In this document: piece by piece, positions 34,028 to 43,024 of the stretch
Layout: every line of letters starts with the position of its first letter
Numbering within the stretch: the first letter of the stretch is position 1
Source: Haloarchaeobius iranensis
Lineage (GTDB): Archaea; Halobacteriota; Halobacteria; Halobacteriales; Natrialbaceae
Length of the DNA stretch: 64,000 bases
Assembly (NCBI RefSeq): GCF_900103505.1
Contig: NZ_FNIA01000014.1
Coordinates: 28,688-92,687 of the forward strand
Direction: 5' to 3'
The notes under the pieces: model-generated
Database searches by the model: none
Seen by the model: only the letters and a program-made list of their open reading frames with translations
What the model was told of the DNA's origin: nothing
Program-made: the position numbers and the translations under genes

Positions 34028-34870
34028 ATGCACGACCCCCCACCGACGCCGGCGCTGTCCGACGCAGCCGCCGCCCTGCTCGATGGCGGCCACCTCTGGC
34101 TCCGCGAGCACGTCACCGGGAGCCCGTTCCGGTTCCAGCTCCAGCCGTCGGGCGTACTCGCCTTCGGCGACGGCGAGCGCGAGTTCGACGCCGACGACGT
34201 GCCACTCCCGTACGCCCACGCGGTCCGGCACGTCCGCGAGCACTTCGACCGCGCAGCGTTCCGGGGCTCGGTCGACGACGTGGCGTCGGTGACCTTCGTC
34301 GGCGTCGCGGTCGACGGCAGCGGCGTCGCCTACGACTGGTCGCGAACCCCGTCGTTCCTCGGCACCGAGGTGTACGACGGCGACCACGGGGCCGCCCTGC
34401 CGCCGGACTCGGTCCAGGCGATCTACGACGGGCTCGGGCTGGCAGCGGCGAACGCGCTCGAGAAGGAGGTTCGCGCGGTCGACTTCGACGCGGACGGGTA
34501 CGCCTTCCCCGAATCGGACTGGCGCGACGGACCGGTCGCCGGCGTCCTGCTCGCGGACAAGACGGGCCACCGCGCCGTCCTTCGGAACACGGCCGTCGGT
34601 GGTGGGGACGGACCCGGAACGGAGGCCGCGACCCCGGCGGCGCTGGTCGAGCGCCACGCCACCGACCGCTGGCTCGACGGCGTGGTCGGCGGCCTCGGCG
34701 TGGCGGACGACGAACTCGGCTTCGACCTGCTGTTCGAGCGGGCCGTCGAGGCGCTGGCTCGCGAACAGGTCCGGGCGTTCCGCGACGGCTCCGCCGACAC
34801 CGACGAGTCCGCGGTCGGGAGCGCGATGGCCGACCGCGTCGAGGCGTATCTGGTCGACAGACGGGAGTAA
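34028..34870 (+). CDS. RNA-ligase-like nucleotidyltransferase-fold protein, probably degenerate
   Basis: The 280-residue protein follows the order of the RNA ligase (PF09414-like) fold: LWLREHVTGSPFRFQL near 22-37 in the place of motif I, YDWSRTPSFLGTEVYD (about 98-113) in the place of motif III, and VAGVLLADKTGHRAVLRN (about 175-192) like motif IV/V. The catalytic lysine of motif I (normally K-x-D/H-G) is replaced: the sequence reads H-V-T-G. It may be catalytically inactive, or use another residue, or belong to another family with chance similarity. The ATG at 34028 is chosen over an upstream GTG at 33980. Confidence 0.55.
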   Translation: MHDPPPTPALSDAAAALLDGGHLWLREHVTGSPFRFQLQPSGVLAFGDGEREFDADDVPLPYAHAVRHVREHFDRAAFRGSVDDVASVTFVGVAVDGSGVAYDWSRTPSFLGTEVYDGDHGAALPPDSVQAIYDGLGLAAANALEKEVRAVDFDADGYAFPESDWRDGPVAGVLLADKTGHRAVLRNTAVGGGDGPGTEAATPAALVERHATDRWLDGVVGGLGVADDELGFDLLFERAVEALAREQVRAFRDGSADTDESAVGSAMADRVEAYLVDRRE

Positions 34871-35267
34871 CGCTTTTGCCGTCGGCGGCTCGATTACGGG
34901 CCGCATTGAACACGTGCTCGCGGTCGACTCGGGCTCGCGTCGCGGTCTGACGCGAGGGTCGGCCGGCTCGCCGGCTGTGGGCACCGTGACGGGCCGACCG
35001 GAAGGGTCGCCGTCCCGCACGGGGTCACGCTGATCGGCACTCAGGTTCGCGCGCCCCGCCAGCGTTGCGTGGACTGTTCTCCCGGTCTCGAACTCGCTAG
35101 CGGAGCGCGTGGGACGTTCCGCCCGCCGACCACCGCCGGTCACCATCCACGTCGATGCACGCTACACCCACGATTCGTCCGCAGTTCCGCCAGTCGCACC
35201 GCCCGCAGCTTCTCACGACAGCCGTCGCGCTCGCCGCTGGCCCCGAGGCACGGGCCGGAGGTGGCCG
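34871..35267. other. Intergenic, no supported gene
   Basis: Almost 400 bases have no convincing frame. A 40-codon frame from the ATG at 35155 runs into the next gene but has no ribosome-binding site and no recognisable features. GGAGGTGGCCG just before 35268 is the Shine-Dalgarno of the methyltransferase gene. Confidence 0.45.
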
Positions 35268-36398
35268 ATGCCGCTGAGCCGCCACGAGCCGGCCCTCGCT
35301 CTCGGCTCCCGCGTCGACCGCGGCCCGTCGCGCTACGAGTTCCACACCGCCGACGGCTGCTGTTCTCCCGACGGGTTCCGCCCCGCGACCCTCGCCCTGC
35401 TGGGGGCGTGCTGGGACGAGCGAATCGGCCGCCTGTTGGTCCCGGCGGCGAACTACGGTGTCGTCGGCTGCGTCCTCGCCGGCGTCGCCGACGCGGTCGC
35501 GATGACCGAGACGAGCGCCCGCGCCGCCGCCTGCTGCGAGCGCAACGTCGCGGCGAACGGCGTCGACGCGACGGTGTCGACCTGCGCCCAGCCCGCCGAC
35601 CGCGACGAGGAGTTCGACACCGTCGCCTACGCCCCGAAGCCGTACACCCCGATTGCAGTCGGCAAGCAGCGCGTCGCGAACGCGCTGGCGACGCTCGCCC
35701 CCGGCGGCACGCTGTTCGTCGCCGGCACGACGGACACCGGCCTCGGTCGTTACGAGGACTGCCTCGCCGACCTCGCGGGCCGCGTCGAGACGGTCCACGA
35801 CGGCGATGCACGGGTCGTCACCGCGACCCGACCAGGAACCGTCGACCCGCCCGCGTTCGTCGAGCCACGCGAGTTCTCCGCGACGGTCGACGGCGTCGCC
35901 CTCTCGCTCGTCTCCATGCCCGGCACGTTCTCCGCCGGGCACCTCGACCACGGTACCAGGCTGCTGCTGGAGACCGCCACCGTCGAGGACGGCGAGCGCG
36001 TCCTCGACCTCTGTTGCGGGTACGGCCCGGTCGGCGCGTACGCCGGGTCCGCCGCCGACTGCGACCTGTGGCTCACCGACGACGACGCCGTGGCGACGGC
36101 CTGTGCGGAACGGACGCTCGCTGCATCGGGCGTCGACGGGACGGTCGTCACCGCCGACGCCGTGTCCGGAGTCGCGGACCGGCGCTTCGACCACATCCTC
36201 TCGAACCCGCCCACCCACGCCGGCGACGGCGTGCTGTCGGCCCTGTTCTCCGGGATGGCGAGCGTGGTGGCATCCGCTGGCCGCGCGACCGTCGTCCACC
36301 ACCGGAGCCTGGACCTCTCGCGGCACTTCGGGCGGTTTTCGTCGGTCGAGCGGCTTGCGACCGGCGACGAGCACGTGGTGGTTCGGCTGGAGAAGTAG
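35268..36398 (+). CDS. Class I SAM-dependent methyltransferase, RsmC-like
   Basis: The 376-residue protein has two Rossmann-like halves as in RsmC/RlmG. The N-terminal half has degenerate motifs (LLVPAANYGVVGCVLAG). The C-terminal half is active-looking: motif I VLDLCCGYGPVGAYAG (about 246-261) and the catalytic NPP in ILSNPPTHAG, which implies methylation of an exocyclic amino group of a base in RNA or DNA. rRNA guanine is the usual substrate in this family. The start is the ATG at 35268 with GGAGGTG 5 bases upstream. Confidence 0.85.
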   Translation: MPLSRHEPALALGSRVDRGPSRYEFHTADGCCSPDGFRPATLALLGACWDERIGRLLVPAANYGVVGCVLAGVADAVAMTETSARAAACCERNVAANGVDATVSTCAQPADRDEEFDTVAYAPKPYTPIAVGKQRVANALATLAPGGTLFVAGTTDTGLGRYEDCLADLAGRVETVHDGDARVVTATRPGTVDPPAFVEPREFSATVDGVALSLVSMPGTFSAGHLDHGTRLLLETATVEDGERVLDLCCGYGPVGAYAGSAADCDLWLTDDDAVATACAERTLAASGVDGTVVTADAVSGVADRRFDHILSNPPTHAGDGVLSALFSGMASVVASAGRATVVHHRSLDLSRHFGRFSSVERLATGDEHVVVRLEK

Positions 36399-36408
36399 CG
36401 GCCGGCGA

Positions 36409-37911
36409 CTACAGCCCGTACAGTTCCTCGAACTTCTCCCGCGCGTACTCGACGAAGTACGCCGCGGTCAGCGGCTCGCCCGTCGCGACCTCGACCAGCT
36501 CCTCGGTCTCGTAGCGCCGGCCGTGCCGGTGGACGTGCTCCGTCATCCACTCGTGGATGGGTTCGAACTCGCCCTCGCGGACGAGGCCGTCGACGTCCAG
36601 GTCCTCGCGGATGGCCGCGTCGAGCTGGGCGGCGACGACGCTTCCGAGGGTGTAGCCCTGGAACCCCGCGAAGCCGGAGGCCCAGTGGATGTCCTGCAGG
36701 CAGCCCTCGCTGTCGGTGTCGGGGACGACGCCGAGGTAGTCGTCCATCTTCTCGTTCCAGAGTCGGGGAATCTCGTCGACGCCTATCTCGCCCTGCACGA
36801 ACGCGCGGTCGATCTCGCATCGGAGGATGACGTGCATGTGGTAGGTGAGCTCGTCAGCCTCCACTCGAATGAGGTTCTCCGGGTAGATGCGGTTCGCCGC
36901 CTCGTAGGCTTCCTGTGGGGTGAGGTCGTCGTGGCCGTCGAGGTGCTCCTGCAGCGTGGGCAGGAACGCCTCCCAGAACGGCTTCGTGCGGCCGACGTGG
37001 TTCTCCCAGAAGCGGGACTGGGACTCGTGGATGCTGTAGCGGGGCTGGCCCATCGGCTCGGCGTAGCGGTCCTGCCGCAGGCCGAGCTGGTAGCTCGCGT
37101 GCCCGAACTCGTGGACGGTCGCGGTGAGCGCGTCCATCGGGTCGTCGGGCTTGTACCGCGTGGTGACGCGGGCGTCGAACTGGTTGCCGGCCATGAACGG
37201 GTGCGGCGCGCTGTCGAGGCGTCCCCGGTCGCGGTCGTAGCCGAGGAAGTCGAGCGCGGCCGCACAGAGCGCCCGCTGGTCGGCCTCGGGGTACTCGCCC
37301 TCGAAGGGGGCTGCGAGGTCGGTGCCCGACTCGCGGATCTCGTCGACCAGCGGCGGAATCTCGGCGCGGAGCGTCTCGAACAGCTCCTCCATGCGCTCGA
37401 TGGGGAGGGTCGGCTGGCCGTCCTCGTACAGCACCTCGTAGGCGGGCTTCTCGGGGTCGATGTGGCCGGCGCGCTCGACGCTCAGGTCACGCAGTTTCTC
37501 CAGGCGCGGCGCGAACGACTCGAAGTCGTCCTCGGCCTTCGCGTCCTGCCAGATCTGCTGGTTCTCGGAGCCGACCTCGGCCAGCTGCTCGACGAGCTCG
37601 TCCGGCACCGAGCGGTTGCGCTCGTACTCCCGGCGGATCTCTCGGACTGAAGCCGCCTGCTCGTCGTCGAGCGCCGCGTCCTCGCAGTCGGCGAGCCACC
37701 CGCCCACCTCGTCGTCGACGAGGAGCTCGTGGCTGGTCGCCGAGATGGACGAGAGCTGCCTGGCGCGGCCGGGCGCGCCGCCCTCCGGCATCGTCACCTG
37801 CTGGTCCCAGTTGAGGAACATCGACGCCTGGCGGAGGTTCGAGACGCGTCGGTAGCGGTCGAGGAGGTCGTCGTAGGCGGCTGGCGGGTCGCTCGCGTCG
37901 TCTGTTGACAT
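36409..37911 (-). CDS. Carboxypeptidase M32 (thermostable carboxypeptidase Taq type)
   Basis: The 500-residue zinc or cobalt carboxypeptidase has the exact family size. HEFGH at 267-271 is the metal site and HESQSRFWEN at 295-304 provides the third ligand E296. IRVEADELTYHMHVILRCEID and GYTLGSVVAAQLDAA are further M32 motifs. It trims C-terminal residues from peptides in the cytosol. The ATG at 37911 (MSTDDASDPPAAYDDLLDRY) is chosen because the 21 residues before it are unlike the family. Confidence 0.95.
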   Translation of the reverse strand: MSTDDASDPPAAYDDLLDRYRRVSNLRQASMFLNWDQQVTMPEGGAPGRARQLSSISATSHELLVDDEVGGWLADCEDAALDDEQAASVREIRREYERNRSVPDELVEQLAEVGSENQQIWQDAKAEDDFESFAPRLEKLRDLSVERAGHIDPEKPAYEVLYEDGQPTLPIERMEELFETLRAEIPPLVDEIRESGTDLAAPFEGEYPEADQRALCAAALDFLGYDRDRGRLDSAPHPFMAGNQFDARVTTRYKPDDPMDALTATVHEFGHASYQLGLRQDRYAEPMGQPRYSIHESQSRFWENHVGRTKPFWEAFLPTLQEHLDGHDDLTPQEAYEAANRIYPENLIRVEADELTYHMHVILRCEIDRAFVQGEIGVDEIPRLWNEKMDDYLGVVPDTDSEGCLQDIHWASGFAGFQGYTLGSVVAAQLDAAIREDLDVDGLVREGEFEPIHEWMTEHVHRHGRRYETEELVEVATGEPLTAAYFVEYAREKFEELYGL

Positions 37912-38139
37912 ACCCCGAAGGGGTCGCGCCCGACTCAACAAACTCGGGGAAGCGGAAATCGGGCCGGGTGCCACGCGACGGAAGTGCCGCTACGGCTCGC
38001 CGTCGGCTGGTCGTCCCGCCACCCTCGCCGCCGATGCCCGGACAGCCGCCGAGGGTCGCGCCGCCGCGGACCGCGCCGCCGGACCGGGGGTACGCTCTCC
38101 GCGTCGGTGCGTCAGTCGCGTCCGTGTCGTCGTGCCGTC

Positions 38140-39354
38140 TCAGAACTCCCCGTTGACGATGTCCGCGACGCGCTGGCGGTCGAACAGCTCCGCATCGCCG
38201 GTCACCTCGCCGAACTCGTCGGGGTACATCTGCTTCGCGGCCCGTTCGGTGAGGAACAGGTTGTGGATCGGTCCCTGGTAGAGGTAGCCGCCGCGGTAGA
38301 CGCGGCCGTTCTGGACGGCCGTGAGCTCCCGGCCGACCGGGTGGTCCTCCATATACGCGAGGACGGTGTCACGGAACTCCGACGGCGACTTGCGCTCGTG
38401 TCCCCGGACGAGCATGACGTCGGGGTCTATCTCCAGCAGGTTCTCGTAGTCGAGCTCGTTGCGGTTCGAGGTGCTGAGGTTCTCGATGTCGGTGCCGGCG
38501 AGGGCGTCGGTCACGCCGAGGTCCCGCCACTGCTTCTTGCTCGTGCCGTTGTCGACGAGCCGGTACGGCGAGAACGTCTCCGGCTCGGTCGTCCCTTCGT
38601 AGGTGAGGAAGACGCTCGGGCGCTCCTCGGCGGGCGGGAGTCGCGTCTGCAGCCCCGCGACGAACTCGTCGTGGAGCTCGGCGAACGCCGCGTAGCGCTC
38701 GCGCTCCTGGAACAGCCCCGCCATCTTCTCGAACGCCTCGTACAGCGTGTAGTAGCGGTAGTCGTGCCAGTCGTCCGAGCGCCGGAAGATGAGGTTCGCG
38801 AGGAAGGGGCCGACGTTCGACCGGACCTCCTCGACATCGGCCTGGTCCCACTCGAACCAGTTGACGAGCATCTGCGGGTCGTAGAGGTGGACGTCGGCGT
38901 CGATGCCGTAGAACTGCTCCTTCGTCTGGACCTCCGGGTCCGCCTCGAGGGCGTCGCGCGGGACCTCGACGCCGGGTAGTTCGTCGTAGACGTACGTGTA
39001 GTACCGGCCAGCGTTCCCGATGCCGGCCAGCCCGTCCGCGTGCCCGAGCGCGACGGCCATGTCGGCGTAGCCGCCGTCGTAGGCGACCCACCTCTCGGGG
39101 ACGGACTCGAACTCGACCTCGCCGACGGGTGCCATCGAGACCGCGTACGGCTCGGCGTCGTCGCTCGTCGTCGTGCCCTCGTCGGCTGCCGTTGTGGTCG
39201 CCGCGTCGGTGACCGTCGGGTCGTCCGGCGGCGTCTCGGTCGGGTCACCACCGCCGTCGCCACCGAGACAGCCCGCGAGCAGCGCGCCGCCAGCCACGGT
39301 ACCGCCGTAGGTCAGGTACTCCCGTCGCGTCCGGGCGTCCGTGTCGTCGGTCAT
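38140..39354 (-). CDS. Siderophore/iron ABC substrate-binding lipoprotein A1
   Basis: The 404-residue class III (PeripBP_2/FepB-like) binding protein has a Tat lipoprotein signal (TRREYLTYGG, lipobox LLAGC with C29), an acidic T/D-rich linker and two lobes. Conserved stretches are DIDPDVMLVRG-like EIDPDVMLVRGHE and ELTAVQNGRVYRGGYLYQGP. It is most similar within the window to the protein of 48983-50170. No transporter other than the 40718-42795 pair is nearby, so it probably feeds that permease. Its start overlaps the stop of the next binding protein gene by 4 bases. Confidence 0.9.
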   Translation of the reverse strand: MTDDTDARTRREYLTYGGTVAGGALLAGCLGGDGGGDPTETPPDDPTVTDAATTTAADEGTTTSDDAEPYAVSMAPVGEVEFESVPERWVAYDGGYADMAVALGHADGLAGIGNAGRYYTYVYDELPGVEVPRDALEADPEVQTKEQFYGIDADVHLYDPQMLVNWFEWDQADVEEVRSNVGPFLANLIFRRSDDWHDYRYYTLYEAFEKMAGLFQERERYAAFAELHDEFVAGLQTRLPPAEERPSVFLTYEGTTEPETFSPYRLVDNGTSKKQWRDLGVTDALAGTDIENLSTSNRNELDYENLLEIDPDVMLVRGHERKSPSEFRDTVLAYMEDHPVGRELTAVQNGRVYRGGYLYQGPIHNLFLTERAAKQMYPDEFGEVTGDAELFDRQRVADIVNGEF

Positions 39355-40598
39355 CCCTCGAACTCACCCCGGACGATGCTCGCGACGCGCTCGCGGTCGA
39401 ACAGCTGCGCTTCGGCGGGAAGTTCCGGGTAGGGGCCGGACGCGTAGCGCGGCCACTCCCCGAACTCGTCGGGGTAGAGCTGCTTGGCGGTCATCTCCAG
39501 CTGGAACAGGTTGAGCACCGGCCCCTGGTACCGTGCGCCCTGTGCGTGGACACGGTCGTCCTGCACGGCGGTGAGCTCCCGTCCGACGGGGTGGTCCAGC
39601 AGGTTCTCCCGAACTGCCGCCATGTCCGTGTCCGGATGCATCCCACCTACGCCGAAGAGGACGTCCGGGTCGGCCGCGAGGAGTCCCTCGATGTCGACGG
39701 CGTCACCGGATGCGAACTCGTCACCGAACGCGTCACCCACCTCGAACGGTCGCGTGTGTGCGGTGAGAAAGCCGGGGTCGTTGACCTTGTAGACGTATAT
39801 CTGGTCGACGTCCTGCGGGAGCGCCATCGCCGCTGTCGGCTGCTCGTCGACGGACTGGACTCCACGTTCGATCCGTGCGAGCAACTCGTCGTGGACCGTG
39901 GCGAGCGCCTCGTACCGTTCCCGTTCCCGGAACGCGTCCGCCACGATTCCGAACTGCTCCCACAGCGAGTAGTACTCGTACTCCCAGCCCGCCGGCGGCG
40001 ACTGGTGGCGGTCGCTGAGGGAGTTGCCGAACCAGGGGCCGACGTTCTCGGCGATCTCGTCGAGGTCGTCCCGGCCCCAGTTCCCCAGCTGTACGAGCCA
40101 CGCCGGGTCCGCGAGGTGGACGTCGCTGTCGAGTTCGAACAGCGTCTCCTTGTCCGGCTGCCAGGAGGAGTACAGGCCCTGCCAGTCGACCGAGACACCG
40201 GGGAGCCGTGGGGTGAACTGGTTCCAGAGCGCGTGGTAGTAGTCCGGGGCGTGCATCGCGTTCACGTCGTCACCCCGCCCGAGTGCGAACGCCATCCCGG
40301 CGTGATGGGTCAAGCGCGTGAAAACCGACTCGGGCGGCGAGTCGAACGTCACCGCACCCGTCGGCGACAGGGAGACCGTGTACGGGCCGGACTCCACGTC
40401 GTCCCCCTCCGTCTCGGTCACTGCCGGGTCGGTCGTCTCGCCCGGGTCGGGCGTGGCCGTGGTCGAATCGCCCGACCGTTCACCGTCGTCGCCGTCACCC
40501 AGACAGCCGGCCAGCAGCGCGCCGCCGATTGCCGTGCCGCCGTAGGTCAGGTACTCTCTCCGCGTCGATTCACCGCGCCTGTCGGGAGCGTCCACCAT
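39351..40598 (-). CDS. Siderophore/iron ABC substrate-binding lipoprotein B1
   Basis: The 415-residue binding protein has a Tat lipoprotein signal (TRREYLTYGG, lipobox LLAGC with C32). It is a clear paralogue of the product of 43219-44454, sharing MHAPxY, GLYSSW, ELDSDVHLADPA, IAENVGPWFGN and the end GEWP...EIPAEEQLFDRQRVA-type region. The lack of a normal NosD or FepB partner set suggests that several binding proteins share one transporter. It is the first gene after a promoter with two iron-box dyads (40604-40617 and 40639-40652). Confidence 0.9.
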   Translation of the reverse strand: MVDAPDRRGESTRREYLTYGGTAIGGALLAGCLGDGDDGERSGDSTTATPDPGETTDPAVTETEGDDVESGPYTVSLSPTGAVTFDSPPESVFTRLTHHAGMAFALGRGDDVNAMHAPDYYHALWNQFTPRLPGVSVDWQGLYSSWQPDKETLFELDSDVHLADPAWLVQLGNWGRDDLDEIAENVGPWFGNSLSDRHQSPPAGWEYEYYSLWEQFGIVADAFRERERYEALATVHDELLARIERGVQSVDEQPTAAMALPQDVDQIYVYKVNDPGFLTAHTRPFEVGDAFGDEFASGDAVDIEGLLAADPDVLFGVGGMHPDTDMAAVRENLLDHPVGRELTAVQDDRVHAQGARYQGPVLNLFQLEMTAKQLYPDEFGEWPRYASGPYPELPAEAQLFDRERVASIVRGEFEG

Positions 40599-40603
40599 GT
40601 CTT

Positions 40604-40617
40604 TTAGGCCCGCCTAA
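40604..40617 (-). promoter_or_regulatory. Iron box, proximal, promoter 1
   Basis: TTAGG-CCCG-CCTAA (extended to an 18-bp perfect palindrome TTTTAGGC-CC-GCCTAAAA, 40602-40619) lies 5 bases before the start codon at 40598. The half-sites match the DtxR/IdeR consensus. Confidence 0.75.
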
Positions 40618-40638
40618 AAACACAAAACCGTTCCGGTT

Positions 40639-40652
40639 TTAGGTAGACCTAA
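40639..40652 (-). promoter_or_regulatory. Iron box, distal, promoter 1
   Basis: TTAGG-TAGA-CCTAA, 35 bases from the proximal box start. The 21-base spacer between boxes contains a weak BRE/TATA (CCGGAACGGTTTTGTG on the minus strand). Confidence 0.75.
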
Positions 40653-40717
40653 ATCACGGTCCGCGACGGACCGGGACAGGAACTCCTCGTGGCTGACGCG
40701 TTCGACCACCTCGCCGG

Positions 40718-41650
40718 TCACTCGTCGGCCTCCATCCGTGGCGGACGCTCGTGCACCGCGTCCGGCTCGTCGTCGTCGTGCCGGGCGCGAATCGGCTCGA
40801 TTCGCGGCCCGCGTTCGGTCCGTTCGACCGCGGCGTCGATCTCGAACACCTCGGCGAGCAGCCCCTCGGTCACGACCTCCTCGGGGGTGCCCCGGGCGTG
40901 AATCTCGCCGTCCTTTAGCGCGACCATCCGGTCGGCGAGGCGGGCCGCCTGCTCGATGTCGTGGAGCACGACCACGACGGTGATGTCGCTCTCGTCGCGG
41001 AGCGTCTCGATGATCTCCATCACCTCGAGCTGGTGGTGGAGGTCGAGGAACGTCGTCGGCTCGTCCAGCAGGAGCACGTCGGTCTCCTGTGCCAGGACCA
41101 TCGCGATCCAGACCAGCTGCTTCTGGCCGCCGCTGAGGCTCGCGACCTCGCGCTCGCGGAGGTGGTCGACGCCCGCGAGCTCGATGGCGCGGTCGACCGC
41201 GCGCTCGTCCTCGGCCGTGACCGTCTCGAAGAAGCCACGGTGCGGGTAGCGCCCGTGGAAGACGAGGTCCTCGACGCTGATGCTGCCCGGCGAGGTGCTC
41301 TCCTGTGAGAGCAGCCCCAGCTTCTTCGCCATCTCCTTCGTGCCGAACGACCGGATGTCCTGCCCGTCGAGCAGCACCGAGCCGTCGGTCGGCTCCAGCT
41401 GGTTGGCCAGCCCCTTCAGCAGCGTGCTCTTGCCGGAGCCGTTCGGGCCGACCAGTGCGGTCACCGCGCCCGGGGTGGCCGTCACCGTCTCGCCGTCGAG
41501 GACGGGCTCGTCGGTCGCCGGGTAGCCGAGCACCAGGCCCTCGCCGGCGAGTTCGCTGGTGTCCGGGGCTCTCGCCTCGTCGGTCCAGTCGGTTGCGGTC
41601 GCGCCGTCGGCCCGCACGGTCTCGTCGTCGGTACCGGTGTTCCGCTTCAT
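40718..41650 (-). CDS. Iron-siderophore ABC transporter ATPase (FecE/FepC type)
   Basis: The 310-residue ATPase has Walker A VGPNGSGKST (67-76), signature LSGGQKQLVWIAMVL, Walker B LLLDEPTTFLD and the switch histidine VVLHDIEQA. The TTFLDLHHQ stretch is the hallmark of ferric-siderophore ATPases. A 35-residue acidic N-terminal extension and a 40-residue charged C-terminus are added. The start overlaps the permease stop by 4 bases. It probably powers uptake for all four binding proteins in the region. Confidence 0.93.
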   Translation of the reverse strand: MKRNTGTDDETVRADGATATDWTDEARAPDTSELAGEGLVLGYPATDEPVLDGETVTATPGAVTALVGPNGSGKSTLLKGLANQLEPTDGSVLLDGQDIRSFGTKEMAKKLGLLSQESTSPGSISVEDLVFHGRYPHRGFFETVTAEDERAVDRAIELAGVDHLREREVASLSGGQKQLVWIAMVLAQETDVLLLDEPTTFLDLHHQLEVMEIIETLRDESDITVVVVLHDIEQAARLADRMVALKDGEIHARGTPEEVVTEGLLAEVFEIDAAVERTERGPRIEPIRARHDDDEPDAVHERPPRMEADE

Positions 41651-42795
41651 ATGTTCCCCAGCGCCTCCTGTTTACGCATCAGGTAGAGGAAGTACGGGCC
41701 GCCGACCAGGCCGGTGACGATACCAACAGGGATCTGACCGCGGCTGCCGAGCATCTGGAAGAACAGCCGGGCACCCACGTCGGCCGAGACGACGAGCGCC
41801 GGCCCGGCGAAGAGGCAGCCGACGACGAGCTTCTTGTAGTCGCTGCCGACGATGTTCCGGACCATGTGCGGGACGATGAGGCCGACGAAGCTGACGATAC
41901 CCGCGACGGCGATGGTCGCGGCGGCCGCCAGCACGCCCACGCTCGAGAGCCCGAACCGGACCCGCTCGACGTTCATGCCGAGGGACTTCGCGGTGTTCTT
42001 GCCGAGCAGGAGGACGTTCAGCTGCCGCGCCCCCGCGAGGGCGAGCACGACCGCGAGGACGGACCACGGGAGCACCATCCGTATCTGTTCCCAGTCGGTG
42101 CCGATGAGCGAGCCGACGGTCCACGCACGGGCGGACTTCGCGACCGAGATGTCCTGCAGGAAGAAGAACATCCCCTGCTGGAGGGAGGTGAAGATGGTCC
42201 CGACGATGACGCCCGCGAGGACGAGTCTGACCGGAGAGGTGCCGTTCTTCCACGCGATGGTGTAGACGACGAGGAATGCGAGCGCCCCGCCGGCCGCTGC
42301 GATGAGTGGCAGGTAGAGCACCAGCCCCCCGAGGAAGACGAACGTCAGCAGGATGGCAGCCCCGGCCCCCGAGGAGACGCCGAGGATGAACGGGCTGGCG
42401 AGCTCGTTCCGCGTCACCGCCTGGAAGATAGCGCCCGAGACGGCGAGGTTCGCACCCACGAAGACGCCGACGAGCACGCGGGGCAGACGCATGTACCAGA
42501 CGACGAGGTTGCTGTTGCTCATCTCGGGGAGTTCGTGCCCGAGCAGGAACGCCTTCCACACCTCGACGTCGAAGAGGACCCTCTGGTCGGTCAGCGATCG
42601 CCCCACTTCGGCGTAGCTCATCCGGAACGGCCCGTGACTTACCTGCACGATACCACTGACGACGACGAGGAGCGTGCTCAGAACCGCGAGACTGACGAGG
42701 TTCCGGTCGAACAGCCAGCCGAGGCGAGTCCCACCCGGAGTCGCAGTCCTGTCTGGTCCGACGCTCCGTTGCTCGTTGCTCATCGTGTCGTCCAT
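41647..42795 (-). CDS. Iron-siderophore ABC transporter permease (FecCD type)
   Basis: The 382-residue protein has nine or ten helices and FecCD motifs: LPRVLVGVFVGANLAVSGA, FILGVSSGAGAAI, WTVGSLIGTDWEQI and GIVSFVGLIVPHMVRNIVG. It is the only FecCD permease in the window. The N-terminal 30 residues before the first helix are polar. An alternative start at M5 (42783) overlaps the stop of a 37-codon frame beginning at 42893 (ATGA), so that M5 could be the true, coupled start. Confidence 0.92.
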   Translation of the reverse strand: MDDTMSNEQRSVGPDRTATPGGTRLGWLFDRNLVSLAVLSTLLVVVSGIVQVSHGPFRMSYAEVGRSLTDQRVLFDVEVWKAFLLGHELPEMSNSNLVVWYMRLPRVLVGVFVGANLAVSGAIFQAVTRNELASPFILGVSSGAGAAILLTFVFLGGLVLYLPLIAAAGGALAFLVVYTIAWKNGTSPVRLVLAGVIVGTIFTSLQQGMFFFLQDISVAKSARAWTVGSLIGTDWEQIRMVLPWSVLAVVLALAGARQLNVLLLGKNTAKSLGMNVERVRFGLSSVGVLAAAATIAVAGIVSFVGLIVPHMVRNIVGSDYKKLVVGCLFAGPALVVSADVGARLFFQMLGSRGQIPVGIVTGLVGGPYFLYLMRKQEALGNI

Positions 42796-42893
42796 CCCTC
42801 CTGTTCACGGTGACCTCCGCTGCGTCGTGCGTCCCATCTACGGTCCCATCGCCGCGCAGCGTGCACACGCGAGTCCGCCGGGTCGTTGACCAT
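42780..42893 (-). CDS. Possible leaderless upstream ORF (37 aa) before the permease
   Basis: The frame begins at ATG 42893 and ends at TGA 42780-42782, overlapping a permease ATG (42783) as ATGA. The peptide is basic (begins MVNDPADSRVHAARR) and resembles nothing I know. Its support is positional: the other three iron-box promoters in this region place the start codon exactly 5 bases from the proximal dyad, and this ATG has the same 5-base spacing. It may be a coupling or regulatory leader peptide, or the ATG may be a coincidence in a 5' leader. Confidence 0.4.
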   Translation of the reverse strand: MVNDPADSRVHAARRWDRRWDARRSGGHREQEGWTTR

Positions 42894-42898
42894 AGGGA

Positions 42899-42912
42899 TT
42901 AGGCCTACCTAA
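42899..42912 (-). promoter_or_regulatory. Iron box, proximal, promoter 2
   Basis: TTAGG-CCTA-CCTAA, 5 bases before the ATG at 42893 on the minus strand. Its A-rich flank leads into the TATA (ATTTATTTT on the minus strand). Confidence 0.75.
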
Positions 42913-42934
42913 AAAAATAAATGGCTTTCGGATT

Positions 42935-42948
42935 TTAGGCGGGCCGAA
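42935..42948 (-). promoter_or_regulatory. Iron box, distal, promoter 2
   Basis: TTAGG-CGGG-CCGAA, one mismatch from the dyad, starting 36 bases from the proximal box. The 22-base spacer carries CCGAAAGCC (BRE-like) followed by ATTTATTTT (TATA) on the minus strand. Confidence 0.65.
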
Positions 42949-43024
42949 AGTTCACTCGAACGACGCGACGCTTCGGAGCCCGGGGGGTCACGAACTCGCC
43001 GACGGTCGTCGGTGTCCCCCGTCG

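Noticed and set aside
35155..35277. 40-codon frame just upstream of the methyltransferase
   Set aside because: It has no ribosome-binding site, no TATA at the right distance and no protein-like features beyond chance; it ends inside the next gene.
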